NCBI RefSeq assembly: GCF_964253915.1
Contig: NZ_CAXUSG020000008.1
Coordinates: 124,001 to 188,000, forward strand
DNA length: 64,000 nucleotides
Source of the DNA: Metarhizobium sp964253915
Lineage (GTDB): Bacteria; Pseudomonadota; Alphaproteobacteria; Rhizobiales; Rhizobiaceae
Direction: 5' to 3'
Shown here: piece by piece, positions 32,832 to 42,288 of the stretch
Layout of the letters: every line of letters starts with the position of its first letter
How positions within the stretch are numbered: position 1 is the stretch's first letter
Program-made: the position numbers and the translations under genes
The notes under the pieces: model-generated
What the model was told of the DNA's origin: nothing
Seen by the model: the letters and a program-made list of their open reading frames with translations, nothing else
Databases searched by the model: none

Positions 32832-35258
32832 ATGAAGAGCCATGCGCGTGTCGTCGTCATCGGTGGAGGTGTCGTCGGCTGCTCGGTGCTTTACCACCTC
32901 ACCAAGTTCGGCTGGACCGACGTGGTGCTTCTGGAGCGGTCCGAGCTGACCTCGGGTTCCACCTGGCATGCCGCCGGCGGCATGCACACCATCAACGGTG
33001 ACCCGAACGTCGCCAAGCTGCAGAAATATACCGTCGAGCTCTACAAGGAGATCGAGGAATATTCCGGCCAAGATATCGGCCTGCACATGACCTCCGGCCT
33101 GATGCTGGCCGCCACCCATGAACGCTTCGACTGGATGAAGTCGCTGCTGGCCAAGGGCAAGTATGCCGGCGGCGAGGCGACGCTGATTTCCGCCCGCGAG
33201 GCGCACGAGATGATGCCGCTGCTCGACCCCGACCAGTTCGTCGGCGCCGTGTTCGATCCGCATGAAGGCCATCTCGACCCCTATGGCACGACGCATGCCT
33301 ATGCCAAGTCGGCCAAGAAGAACGGCGCCGAGATCTACCTGCACACCAAGGTCGAGGATCTCGTGCAGCTGGAGGACGGCACCTGGCGCGTCATCACCGA
33401 CAAGGGCGAGATCAAGGCCGAGCATGTCGTCAATGCCGCCGGATTGTGGGCGCGCGAAGTCGGCCGCATGGTCGGGCTGGAACTGCCGGTGCTCGCCATG
33501 GAGCACATGTACCTGATCACCGAGGACATGCCCGAGGTCATCGACTTCAACAAGACCACCGGCAAGGAGTTGATGCACTGCGTCGATTTCGACGGCGAGA
33601 TCTATATCCGCCAGGAGCGCAACGGCATGCTGATGGGCACCTATGAAAAGGATTGCCGTCCGTGGTCGCCGATCACCACGCCGTGGAATTTCGGTCACGA
33701 ACTGCTGGCGGAGGATCTGGAGCGCATCACCAACGAGCTGGCAGTCGGCTTCCGCCACTTCCCGGCTTTCAACAATGCCGGCATCAAGAAGATCATCAAC
33801 GGCCCCTTCACCTTCTCGCCGGATGGCAATCCGCTGGTCGGCCCGGTGCGCGGCATGACGAACTACTGGTCGGCCTGCGCCGTCATGGCCGGCTTCAGCC
33901 AAGGCGGCGGCGTCGGTCTGGCGCTGGCGCAGTGGATCATCGAGGGCGATCCGGGTTTTGACGTTTTCGCCATGGATGTCTGCCGTTACGGCGATTACGC
34001 CACGCTCGCCTACACCAATGCCAAAGTGCGCGAAAACTATTCCCGCCGCTTCTCGATCCGTTATCCCAATGAGGAACTGCCGGGCGCCCGCCCGTTGCTG
34101 ACCACGCCGATCTACGACCGCTTGAAGGACGCCGGTGCCGTCTTCGGCGCCTCCTACGGCCTCGAAAGCCCGCTGTGGTTTGCGCCGAAGGGTGAGGTGG
34201 ATGCCTTCTCCTGGCGCCGCTCCAACGATTTCGACGTCGTCGGTGCCGAAGCGAAGGCGGTGCGCGACAGCGTCGGCCTGATGGAGACGTCGGGTTTTGC
34301 CAAATACAAGGTCAGCGGCAAGGGCGCCGAGGCGTGGCTCGACAAGATCCTGGCCGCCCGCATTCCCGCCATCGGCCGCATGGTGCTGGCGCCGATGCTC
34401 AACGAAGCCGGCAAGCTGATCGGCGATTTCACCCTGGCCAAGCTCGGCGAGGAAGATTTCCTGGTCATCGGTTCGGGGATTGCCGAAGATTACCATATGC
34501 GCTGGTTCGAGCAGCATCTGCCGAAGGATGGTTCGGTTTCGCTCGAGGCGATCAACCTCGGCCTCGTTGGCCTGTCCGTCGCCGGGCCGAATGCCCGCGC
34601 CGTCATGCAGAAGCTGACGCATCTCGATCTTTCCGATGCCGCCTTCAAGTTCATGGACATCCGGCGCATGGATCTCGGCATGGCCAAGGCCATCGTCGGC
34701 CGCGTTTCCTATACCGGCGATCTCGGCTTCGAAATCTGGATGAAGCCGGAGTACCAGCGCTATCTCTTCGACGCGATCATGGAAGCCGGCGCCGAATTCG
34801 GCATCCGCCTGTTCGGCCTGCGGGCGCTGAATGCGCTCAGGCTGGAAAAATCCTTCGGCAGCTGGTCGCGGGAATTCCGCCCGCTCTATGGCCCACTCGA
34901 AGCCGGTCTCGGCCGTTTCGTTGCGCTGTCGAAGCAGACGAATTTCATCGGCAAGCAGGCAGCGATCGCCGAGAAGGCGGAGGGCGGGACGTTGCGTCTG
35001 CGCACCTTCATCATCGAGGCCAAGGATGCCGATGTCATCGGCGACGAACCGATCTTCTACAACGGCGAAGCAAGGGGCTGGGTGACCTCGGGCGGTTATG
35101 CCCATGCGTCGGGACTGTCCGTCGCCATCGGTTACGTGCCGAAGGACATCGCCGACGAGGCGGATGGCTGGACAATCGAATTGCTCGGAGAGGTGCTGAA
35201 GGCCCGGCCGCAGCCGCAGACCCTCTTCGACGCCAACGGCTCGCGCATGCGCTCCTGA
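32832..35258 (+). CDS. Dimethylglycine/sarcosine dehydrogenase-like flavoprotein with GcvT domain
   Basis: The 808-residue enzyme has an N-terminal FAD-dependent oxidoreductase (VVVIGGGVVGCSVLYHL at 7-23). SGSTWHAAGGMH follows, where His46 matches the FAD-attaching His of dimethylglycine and sarcosine dehydrogenases. A linker domain (FAO_M) is at about 375-430, and a GcvT tetrahydrofolate domain runs from about 440 to the end. It should demethylate an N-methyl amine with release of 5,10-methylene-THF. Its position behind sox suggests dimethylglycine to sarcosine. The ATG has GGAG eight bases before it. Confidence 0.88.
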   Translation: MKSHARVVVIGGGVVGCSVLYHLTKFGWTDVVLLERSELTSGSTWHAAGGMHTINGDPNVAKLQKYTVELYKEIEEYSGQDIGLHMTSGLMLAATHERFDWMKSLLAKGKYAGGEATLISAREAHEMMPLLDPDQFVGAVFDPHEGHLDPYGTTHAYAKSAKKNGAEIYLHTKVEDLVQLEDGTWRVITDKGEIKAEHVVNAAGLWAREVGRMVGLELPVLAMEHMYLITEDMPEVIDFNKTTGKELMHCVDFDGEIYIRQERNGMLMGTYEKDCRPWSPITTPWNFGHELLAEDLERITNELAVGFRHFPAFNNAGIKKIINGPFTFSPDGNPLVGPVRGMTNYWSACAVMAGFSQGGGVGLALAQWIIEGDPGFDVFAMDVCRYGDYATLAYTNAKVRENYSRRFSIRYPNEELPGARPLLTTPIYDRLKDAGAVFGASYGLESPLWFAPKGEVDAFSWRRSNDFDVVGAEAKAVRDSVGLMETSGFAKYKVSGKGAEAWLDKILAARIPAIGRMVLAPMLNEAGKLIGDFTLAKLGEEDFLVIGSGIAEDYHMRWFEQHLPKDGSVSLEAINLGLVGLSVAGPNARAVMQKLTHLDLSDAAFKFMDIRRMDLGMAKAIVGRVSYTGDLGFEIWMKPEYQRYLFDAIMEAGAEFGIRLFGLRALNALRLEKSFGSWSREFRPLYGPLEAGLGRFVALSKQTNFIGKQAAIAEKAEGGTLRLRTFIIEAKDADVIGDEPIFYNGEARGWVTSGGYAHASGLSVAIGYVPKDIADEADGWTIELLGEVLKARPQPQTLFDANGSRMRS

Positions 35259-35277
35259 GCCGCAAATCTTGCAGGTT

Positions 35278-35308
35278 GCACGGTTCGGTCGCCGCGACCG
35301 GGCCGTGC
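35278..35308 (+). terminator. Long stem-loop after the flavoprotein gene
   Basis: A 14-bp stem with two G-T wobbles and a CCG loop starts 19 bp after the stop. It lacks a clean U-run, so it may be a transcript-stabilising hairpin or a weak terminator. Confidence 0.45.
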
Positions 35309-35373
35309 TACGCTATTCTATTTAAAGCGCTTTTAGTGATAGGAAGCCTGACTGACTAATCTTACGCCAAAGC

Positions 35374-35391
35374 ATGCTACTTAAGTAGCAT
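35374..35391. promoter_or_regulatory. Perfect 18-bp palindrome upstream of livH
   Basis: ATGCTACTTAAGTAGCAT is fully self-complementary and is followed by TTTTT. It lies about 180 bp before livH in the 313-bp gap 35259-35571. It may be an operator for the liv operon or a short terminator of the previous gene. Confidence 0.45.
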
Positions 35392-35571
35392 TTTTGCTGT
35401 TTGCCGTGTCACGTTGTGAAGAATGGGCCGATTTCTGCCACAGTCTCACCTTTTTGGCTTCACATTTTCTTCGAAAGCGGTATGGAATCCCCTAATAAGA
35501 TAATTCCCACTAGGGAAACGCAATACAAGAGGCATGGGTCATCGCAATCCATGCCCTGGGGAAAAGGACTA

Positions 35572-36474
<903 letters not shown>

Positions 36475-36478
36475 CGCA

Positions 36479-38035
36479 ATGACAAACACAACCTCTAGAA
36501 ATGAAAGCGCCGCTGGGGATCTGACGGCGCGGGCTTTGCGCGAGGCGCTGTATGCCGGCTTGATCTCGCTCGGCCTGTTCGTTCTCTTCGTCGGTCTCAA
36601 GTCCGACCAGAACATCCATAACGAGCTCATCCTGGTGCAGCGTTGGGGCCTGCTGGCGATCTTCGTGATCATCGCCATGGTCGGCCGCTTCGTGATGATT
36701 GCCTATCTGCAGCCGTTCCTGGCTTCGCAGAAGGTCGTCAACGCGGCGACCGGCATGCTGCCGGACAGCATGGCCTCGCGGTTCTTCCGCCTGCCGTTCT
36801 TCGTCGCCGCCGTGGTGATTGCTGCCGCGATGATCGCGATCGAATCCGGATTGCCGGAGAACCTTGCGGCTTATGCGACCATCGTGCGCGGTCTTGCGAT
36901 CATCTACTCGCTGGCCTGCCTGTTCTATATCTTCCGCGTTTTCATCACCACGCACTTCACGGTGCTGGCGGTTGCCGGTCTGGTGCTCTACCCGATCGTC
37001 ATCGTCGCGATCTTCGGGGCGCAGGGTTCGCTGAAATGGGTCGATAACTTCGGCATCCAGATCCTGATCTACGTGATGCTTGCCTGGGGCCTGAATATCG
37101 TCGTCGGCCTCGCCGGCCTGCTCGACCTCGGCTATGTCGCCTTCTACGCTGTGGGTGCCTATTCCTACGCGTTGCTGTCCAGCACCTTCGGTCTGTCCTT
37201 CTGGGTGCTGCTGCCCATGGCCGGTATTCTTGCCGCGTTCTGGGGCATGATCCTCGGCTTCCCGGTGCTGCGCCTGCGCGGTGACTATCTGGCGATCGTG
37301 ACATTGGCCTTCGGTGAAATCATCCGCCTGGTGCTGCTCAACTGGGCCGAAGTCACCAACGGCGCGTCCGGTATCTCCGGTGTCGCCAAGGCATCGATCT
37401 TCGGCATCTGGTCGTTCGACGTCAGCGCGCCGAACAACTTCGCCAAGGCCTTCGGCCTGCCGATGTCGTCGGCCTACTACAAGATCTTCCTGTTCTATCT
37501 CATCCTGGCACTGGCGTTGTTGACGGCCTTCGTCACCATTCGTCTGCGCCGCATGCCGATCGGTCGCGCCTGGGAAGCCCTGCGTGAGGACGAGATCGCC
37601 TGCCGCTCGCTCGGCATCAACACCGTCACCACCAAGCTGACCGCCTTTGCGATCGGCGCGATGTTCGGCGGCTTCGCTGGCTCCTTCTTCGCCGCCCGCC
37701 AGGGTTTCGTTTCGCCGGAAAGCTTCGTCTTCCTGGAATCGGCCGTCATCCTCGCCATCGTCGTTCTCGGCGGCATGGGATCGCTGGTCGGCATCGCCAT
37801 CGCCGCCGCGGTCATGGTCGGCGGCACGGAAATCCTGCGCGAGCTGGAATTCCTGAAGCACATCTTCGGCGCCGATTTCACGCCGGAACTCTACCGCATG
37901 TTGCTGTTCGGGCTTGCGATGATCATCGTCATGGTCTGGAAGCCTCGCGGCTTCGTCGGTAGCCGTGAACCCACCGCGTTCCTGCATGAACGCAAGGCGG
38001 TTTCCGGCAGCTTCACCAAGGAAGGGCACGGCTGA
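36479..38035 (+). CDS. livM: Branched-chain amino acid ABC importer permease LivM
   Basis: This 518-residue permease is longer than the E. coli protein because of an N-terminal part with extra helices (about 20-180). The LivM core starts near 195 (GIQILIYVMLAWGLNIVVGLAGLLDLGYVAFYAVGAY). The coupling loop is PIGRAWEALREDEIACRSLGIN. It lies 4 bp behind livH and overlaps livG by one base. Confidence 0.95.
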   Translation: MTNTTSRNESAAGDLTARALREALYAGLISLGLFVLFVGLKSDQNIHNELILVQRWGLLAIFVIIAMVGRFVMIAYLQPFLASQKVVNAATGMLPDSMASRFFRLPFFVAAVVIAAAMIAIESGLPENLAAYATIVRGLAIIYSLACLFYIFRVFITTHFTVLAVAGLVLYPIVIVAIFGAQGSLKWVDNFGIQILIYVMLAWGLNIVVGLAGLLDLGYVAFYAVGAYSYALLSSTFGLSFWVLLPMAGILAAFWGMILGFPVLRLRGDYLAIVTLAFGEIIRLVLLNWAEVTNGASGISGVAKASIFGIWSFDVSAPNNFAKAFGLPMSSAYYKIFLFYLILALALLTAFVTIRLRRMPIGRAWEALREDEIACRSLGINTVTTKLTAFAIGAMFGGFAGSFFAARQGFVSPESFVFLESAVILAIVVLGGMGSLVGIAIAAAVMVGGTEILRELEFLKHIFGADFTPELYRMLLFGLAMIIVMVWKPRGFVGSREPTAFLHERKAVSGSFTKEGHG

Positions 38036-38907
38036 TGGCCCTCGAGACGACTATGAACAGCGATACCATTCTCAAGGTCGAACACCTGTCGATGAAGTTC
38101 GGCGGCCTGATGGCCATCAACGACTTCTCCTTCGAAGCCAAGCGTGGCGAAATCACCGCGCTGATCGGCCCGAACGGCGCAGGCAAGACCACCGTGTTCA
38201 ACTGCATCACCGGCTTCTACAAGCCGACGATGGGCATGATCACCCTCAACCAGAAAGCCGGCAAGCAGTACCTCCTGGAGCGCCTGCCGGACTTCGAGAT
38301 CACCAAGCATGCCAAGGTGGCCCGCACCTTCCAGAACATCCGCCTGTTCTCGGGCCTCACGGTTCTGGAAAACCTGCTCGTCGCCCAGCACAACAAGCTG
38401 ATGGTGGCCTCCGGTTTCACCGTTCTCGGCCTGCTCGGCTTCCCGACCTACCGCAAGGCGGCCAAGGAGGCGATCGAACTGGCCAAGTACTGGCTGGAAA
38501 AGGCCGATCTGATCGACCGTGCCGACGATCCGGCCGGCGATCTCTCCTACGGCGCCCAGCGCCGCCTGGAAATCGCCCGCGCGATGTGCACCGGTCCGGA
38601 GCTGTTGTGCCTCGACGAACCGGCTGCCGGCCTCAACCCGCGTGAATCCGCGTCGCTGAACGCGCTGCTGCGGGGCATCCGTGCCGATAGCGGTACGTCG
38701 CTGCTGCTGATCGAGCACGACATGTCGGTGGTCATGGAAATTTCCGACCATGTCGTGGTTCTGGAATACGGCCAGAAGATTTCCGATGGCACGCCGGACC
38801 ACGTGAAGAACGATCCAAAGGTTATTGCTGCGTACCTCGGTGTCGAGGACGATGAGGTGGAAGAAGTGATTTCGGAAGTTGAGTCCCTCGAAGGAGGCGC
38901 GAACTGA
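38035..38907 (+). CDS. livG: Branched-chain amino acid ABC importer ATPase LivG
   Basis: The 290-residue ATPase has Walker A GPNGAGKTT, the Q-loop region ARTFQNIRLFSGLTVLENL, signature LSYGAQRRLEIARA, Walker B ELLCLDEPAAGLNP and the switch His in LIEHDMSVVM. The acidic C-terminal tail (DDEVEEVISEVESLEGG) is longer than in E. coli. Internal starts (MNSDTILKVE, seventh codon) are possible. It overlaps livM and livF. Confidence 0.96.
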   Translation: MALETTMNSDTILKVEHLSMKFGGLMAINDFSFEAKRGEITALIGPNGAGKTTVFNCITGFYKPTMGMITLNQKAGKQYLLERLPDFEITKHAKVARTFQNIRLFSGLTVLENLLVAQHNKLMVASGFTVLGLLGFPTYRKAAKEAIELAKYWLEKADLIDRADDPAGDLSYGAQRRLEIARAMCTGPELLCLDEPAAGLNPRESASLNALLRGIRADSGTSLLLIEHDMSVVMEISDHVVVLEYGQKISDGTPDHVKNDPKVIAAYLGVEDDEVEEVISEVESLEGGAN

Positions 38908-39635
38908 TGTCAGGTCAACCGCTTCTGAAAGTTCAGGCCGTCGAAACCTTCTACGGCAACATCCGGGCGCTGGGTGGCGTCGATGTCGAAGTCAACAAGG
39001 GTGAGATCGTCAGCCTGATCGGCGCCAACGGCGCCGGCAAGTCGACGCTGATGATGACCATCTGCGGCAGCCCGCATGCACGTCACGGTTCGGTGATCTT
39101 CGAAGGTCGCGACATCACCGCCATGCCGACGCACGAGATTGCCCGGCTGCGCATCGCCCAGTCGCCGGAAGGTCGCCGCATTTTTCCGCGCATGACCGTC
39201 TACGAAAACCTGCAGATGGGCGCCGGTCTCGACAACCTCAAATATTTCAACGAGGACGTCGAAAAGATCTTCAAGCTGTTCCCCCGTCTGAAGGAACGCC
39301 AGGCGCAACGCGGCGGAACGCTCTCGGGCGGCGAACAGCAGATGCTGTCGATCGGCCGCGCGTTGATGGCGCGTCCGAAGCTTTTGCTTCTCGACGAGCC
39401 GTCGCTCGGCCTCGCGCCGCTGATCGTCAAGGGCATCTTCGAAGCGATCAAGAAACTGAACAAGGAGGAGGGGCTGACCGTGTTCCTCGTCGAGCAGAAC
39501 GCCTTTGCCGCCCTCAAGCTGTCCGACCGCGCCTATGTCATGGTCAACGGCAAGGTGACGATGAGCGGCAGCGGCAAGGATCTGCTCGCCAATCCCGAAG
39601 TTCGCGCAGCCTATCTGGAAGGCGGCCGCCATTGA
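38907..39635 (+). CDS. livF: Branched-chain amino acid ABC importer ATPase LivF
   Basis: The 242-residue ATPase is of family length, with Walker A GANGAGKST, the LivF-type QSPEGRRIFPRMTVYENLQMGA, signature LSGGEQQMLSIGRA and Walker B KLLLLDEPSLGLAP. It forms the ATPase heterodimer with LivG. Confidence 0.96.
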   Translation: MSGQPLLKVQAVETFYGNIRALGGVDVEVNKGEIVSLIGANGAGKSTLMMTICGSPHARHGSVIFEGRDITAMPTHEIARLRIAQSPEGRRIFPRMTVYENLQMGAGLDNLKYFNEDVEKIFKLFPRLKERQAQRGGTLSGGEQQMLSIGRALMARPKLLLLDEPSLGLAPLIVKGIFEAIKKLNKEEGLTVFLVEQNAFAALKLSDRAYVMVNGKVTMSGSGKDLLANPEVRAAYLEGGRH

Positions 39636-39659
39636 CGGCGCCGGCCTGGAGTATCTGAC

Positions 39660-40004
39660 ATGCAGGGAATTCTTTACGAAGAACCGTCCGTCCTACAGTT
39701 CCTGTTCATCACCTGCATCATCGGGGGATGGACCGCCTGGAGAACGGGCAAGAGCGTCGCCGAGAACTGGCAAAGCTATAACACCGTCGTCATCTACACG
39801 CTGCTCCTGGGCATCGGCATACGCTTCGTGCACCACGCGCTGTTCGAAGGAACGATGTTTTCGCCCCAGTACTATGTCGTAGACACGATCGTGCTTTTGT
39901 TGTTTTCTACCGCAGGCTTCCGCTACTACCGGACGCGGCAGATGGCGACCAACTACTACTGGCTCTATGAAAAGGCTTCGCCTTTTTCCTGGAGGCAGAA
40001 ATAA
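39660..40004 (+). CDS. Small membrane protein of the liv operon (DUF6867-like)
   Basis: The 114-residue protein has three hydrophobic segments (about 12-28, 44-62, 74-92) and an aromatic-rich tail (NYYWLYEKASPFSWRQK). It sits between livF and livK, 24 bp after livF. Similar small proteins are found in this position in other Rhizobiales; I believe the family is DUF6867 but could not check. No function is known; assembly or regulation of the importer is a guess. Confidence 0.7.
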   Translation: MQGILYEEPSVLQFLFITCIIGGWTAWRTGKSVAENWQSYNTVVIYTLLLGIGIRFVHHALFEGTMFSPQYYVVDTIVLLLFSTAGFRYYRTRQMATNYYWLYEKASPFSWRQK

Positions 40005-40123
40005 AAAACGGAGCCCGTCTCAAAATCGGGCCCAACAGCTTCGCAGCGACACCGGCGCAATGAAAGTGGGTATTGTGCCCGGTTTTCCAAACCCAACCCG
40101 CTTTAAAAATTGGGAGTAACAAA

Positions 40124-41248
40124 ATGAAAAAGTCTCTTCTGTCGGCTGTGGCGCTGACGGCTATGGTTGCCTTTGGCGGCAATGCTTATGCCGACATCCT
40201 CGTAGGCGTTGCAGGCCCGCTGACTGGCCCGAACGCTGCGTTCGGCGCCCAGCTTCAGAAAGGTGCAGAACAGGCTGCTGCGGACATCAACGCAGCTGGC
40301 GGTATCAATGGGGAACAGGTCAAGATTGTGCTCGGCGACGACGTGTCCGACCCGAAGCAGGGCGTTTCGGTCGCCAACAAATTCGTTGCTGACGGCGTAA
40401 AGTTCGTCATCGGCCACTTCAACTCCGGCGTGTCGATCCCGGCATCGGAAGTCTACGCTGAAAACGGCATCCTGCAGATCACGCCGGCTTCGACGAACCC
40501 GACCTTCACCGAGCGCGGCCTGTGGAACACCTTCCGTACCTGCGGTCGTGACGACCAGCAGGGCGCTGTTGCCGGTGCTTACGTCGCTGCAAACTTCAAG
40601 GACGCCAAGGTAGCCGTCCTGCACGACAAGACCACCTACGGTCAGGGTCTTGCCGACGAAACCAAGAAGGCGATGAACGCTGCCGGCGTTACCGAAGCCC
40701 TCTATGAAGGCGTCACCGCTGGCGACAAGGACTTCTCGGCCCTGATCGCCAAGATGAAGGAAGCCGGCGTATCGCTCGTATACTGGGGCGGTCTGCACAC
40801 CGAAGCCGGTCTGATCATGCGTCAGATGAAGGACCAGGGCCTTGCTGCCGTTGTCATGTCGGGTGACGGTATCGTTTCGAACGAACTGGCTTCGATCGCT
40901 GGCGACGCGGTTGACGGCACGCTGATGACCTTTGCTCCGGATCCGCGCAAGAACGCAGCTGCCAAGGAACTCGTCGAAAAGTTCCGCGCTGCTGGTTTCG
41001 AGCCGGAAGCCTACACGCTGTACGCTTACGCTGGTCTCCAGGTCATCGCTGACGCTGCCAAGGCAGCCGGCTCGTCTGACTCGACGGCTGTTGCTGAAGC
41101 TCTGAAGTCGAAGGGTCCGTTCAAGACCGCTATCGGCGAACTCGGCTTCGACGCCAAGGGCGACATCACCCGTCCGGACTACGTCATGTACAAGTGGGGC
41201 AAGGGCGCTGACGGCAAGTACACCTACACGGAACTCGAAGCGAAGTAA
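40124..41248 (+). CDS. livK: Branched-chain amino acid binding protein LivK-type
   Basis: The 374-residue periplasmic protein has a clear signal peptide (MKKSLLSAVALTAMVAFGGNAYA, cut before DILVG). The Peripla_BP_6 fold follows with GPLTGPNAAFGAQLQKGAEQAAADINAAGG and the ligand-site SGVSIPASEVYAENGI and STNPTFTERG. GGGAG precedes the ATG. Codon choice is visibly biased to highly expressed forms, as usual for binding proteins. A strong terminator follows. Confidence 0.95.
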   Translation: MKKSLLSAVALTAMVAFGGNAYADILVGVAGPLTGPNAAFGAQLQKGAEQAAADINAAGGINGEQVKIVLGDDVSDPKQGVSVANKFVADGVKFVIGHFNSGVSIPASEVYAENGILQITPASTNPTFTERGLWNTFRTCGRDDQQGAVAGAYVAANFKDAKVAVLHDKTTYGQGLADETKKAMNAAGVTEALYEGVTAGDKDFSALIAKMKEAGVSLVYWGGLHTEAGLIMRQMKDQGLAAVVMSGDGIVSNELASIAGDAVDGTLMTFAPDPRKNAAAKELVEKFRAAGFEPEAYTLYAYAGLQVIADAAKAAGSSDSTAVAEALKSKGPFKTAIGELGFDAKGDITRPDYVMYKWGKGADGKYTYTELEAK

Positions 41249-41290
41249 TTCGCAAGTCATGCCGGTCCTGCCGGCGTGACTGTTCCTTCG

Positions 41291-41322
41291 GCCCGGTTGC
41301 GAGATCCGCAGCCGGGCTTTTT
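41291..41322 (+). terminator. Terminator of the liv operon
   Basis: A 10-bp stem (41291-41300 with 41308-41317, one wobble) has the 7-base loop GAGATCC and is followed by TTTTTG. Confidence 0.9.
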
Positions 41323-41361
41323 GTTGTCTTGGGTCAAACTTCGCAGACTGCAGAGAACGCG

Positions 41362-42288
41362 TTATTCGCCGTGCAGGACGTGGGCGGCCTTGACGGCGGC
41401 CGAGGCGCGGTTTTCGACGCCGAGTTTTACGTAGATCTGTTCGAGGTGTTTGTTCACCGTTCTTGCCGAAAGGCCGAGAATGTCGCCGATGTCGCGGTTG
41501 GATTTGCCTTTGGCGATCCAGAGCAGCACTTCGGATTCGCGCACCGTCAGCGGAAAATTCTGCCGCAGGATTTCGTCGTCGCTGCGACGGTTGTCGGCCG
41601 TCAGGCGGAAGAGGTATTCATCGCTGCCGATGGCGCCGAGATAGGCGAGTTGCAGTGCTGTCTGTCCGTCCGGATTGACTGAAAAACCGGTTTCGCGCGC
41701 GGCACCGGGTCTCGCCTGCGCGGCAAGCCAGCCGGCGATATGACCGGCAACCAGTTCCAGTCCGTCGTCGCGGCCCGTTGCGGCGTTGACGAGCCTTGTC
41801 GCCTGTGGTGTCGACCAGTGGATGCGGCCGTTACCGCGCACCGCCAGCAAGTGCCTTCCGGCCGCATCGAGCGCCACGCGGGCACTCTGCGCCGAGCGGG
41901 CGTTGGACAGATGCACGCGGATGCGGGCGCGCAATTCGTCGATGTTGATCGGTTTGGTGAGGTAATCGACGCCGCCGGACTCCAGCGCATGCACGACATG
42001 TTCGGTTTCGGTCAGCCCGGTCATGAAGATGACCGGCACCTGCGCCACGGCGGCATTGCCCTTGATCCTGCGGCAGGTCTCGAAACCATCCATGCCGGGC
42101 ATGACGGCATCGAGCAGGATAAGGTCGGGGGTAATGCGCTCGGCTATATTGAGGGCGGCGCTGCCGGAGGTGGCGATCAGCACCGAAAAACCCGATTGTT
42201 CCAGCGCTTCCGTCAGGAAGCCGAGCGCTTCCGGACTGTCGTCTACCAGCAGCACGATATCACGCGGAAGAGCCGCCTCAGATGCCAT
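41362..42288 (-). CDS. Response regulator, receiver plus LuxR helix-turn-helix
   Basis: In this 308-residue regulator the receiver (10-130) has the acid pocket DD16-17, phospho-acceptor Asp60 (LILLDAVMPGMDGFE), the Thr of FMTGL and Lys in LTKPI. A middle segment (about 135-235) of about 100 residues looks like a small sensor or linker domain. The LuxR helix-turn-helix is LTVRESEVLLWIAKGKSNRDIGDILGLSARTVNKHLEQIYVKL. Its start overlaps the 3' end of the hybrid kinase gene by 11 bp, so the two are a coupled pair. The likely targets are the divergent urea genes. Confidence 0.92.
   Translation of the reverse strand: MASEAALPRDIVLLVDDSPEALGFLTEALEQSGFSVLIATSGSAALNIAERITPDLILLDAVMPGMDGFETCRRIKGNAAVAQVPVIFMTGLTETEHVVHALESGGVDYLTKPINIDELRARIRVHLSNARSAQSARVALDAAGRHLLAVRGNGRIHWSTPQATRLVNAATGRDDGLELVAGHIAGWLAAQARPGAARETGFSVNPDGQTALQLAYLGAIGSDEYLFRLTADNRRSDDEILRQNFPLTVRESEVLLWIAKGKSNRDIGDILGLSARTVNKHLEQIYVKLGVENRASAAVKAAHVLHGE

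Noticed and set aside
32547..35105. An 852-codon open frame on the minus strand opposite the dimethylglycine dehydrogenase-like gene
   Set aside because: It mirrors the codon periodicity of a GC-rich gene, has low-complexity His/Arg/Ala-rich sequence and no domain; the plus-strand gene is unambiguous. Similar long mirrors oppose ureC, soxA, urtC and the RND gene.
35424..35439. GG-N10-GC word upstream of livH as a sigma-54 promoter
   Set aside because: Core dinucleotides fit, but several conserved positions of the -24/-12 elements do not match.
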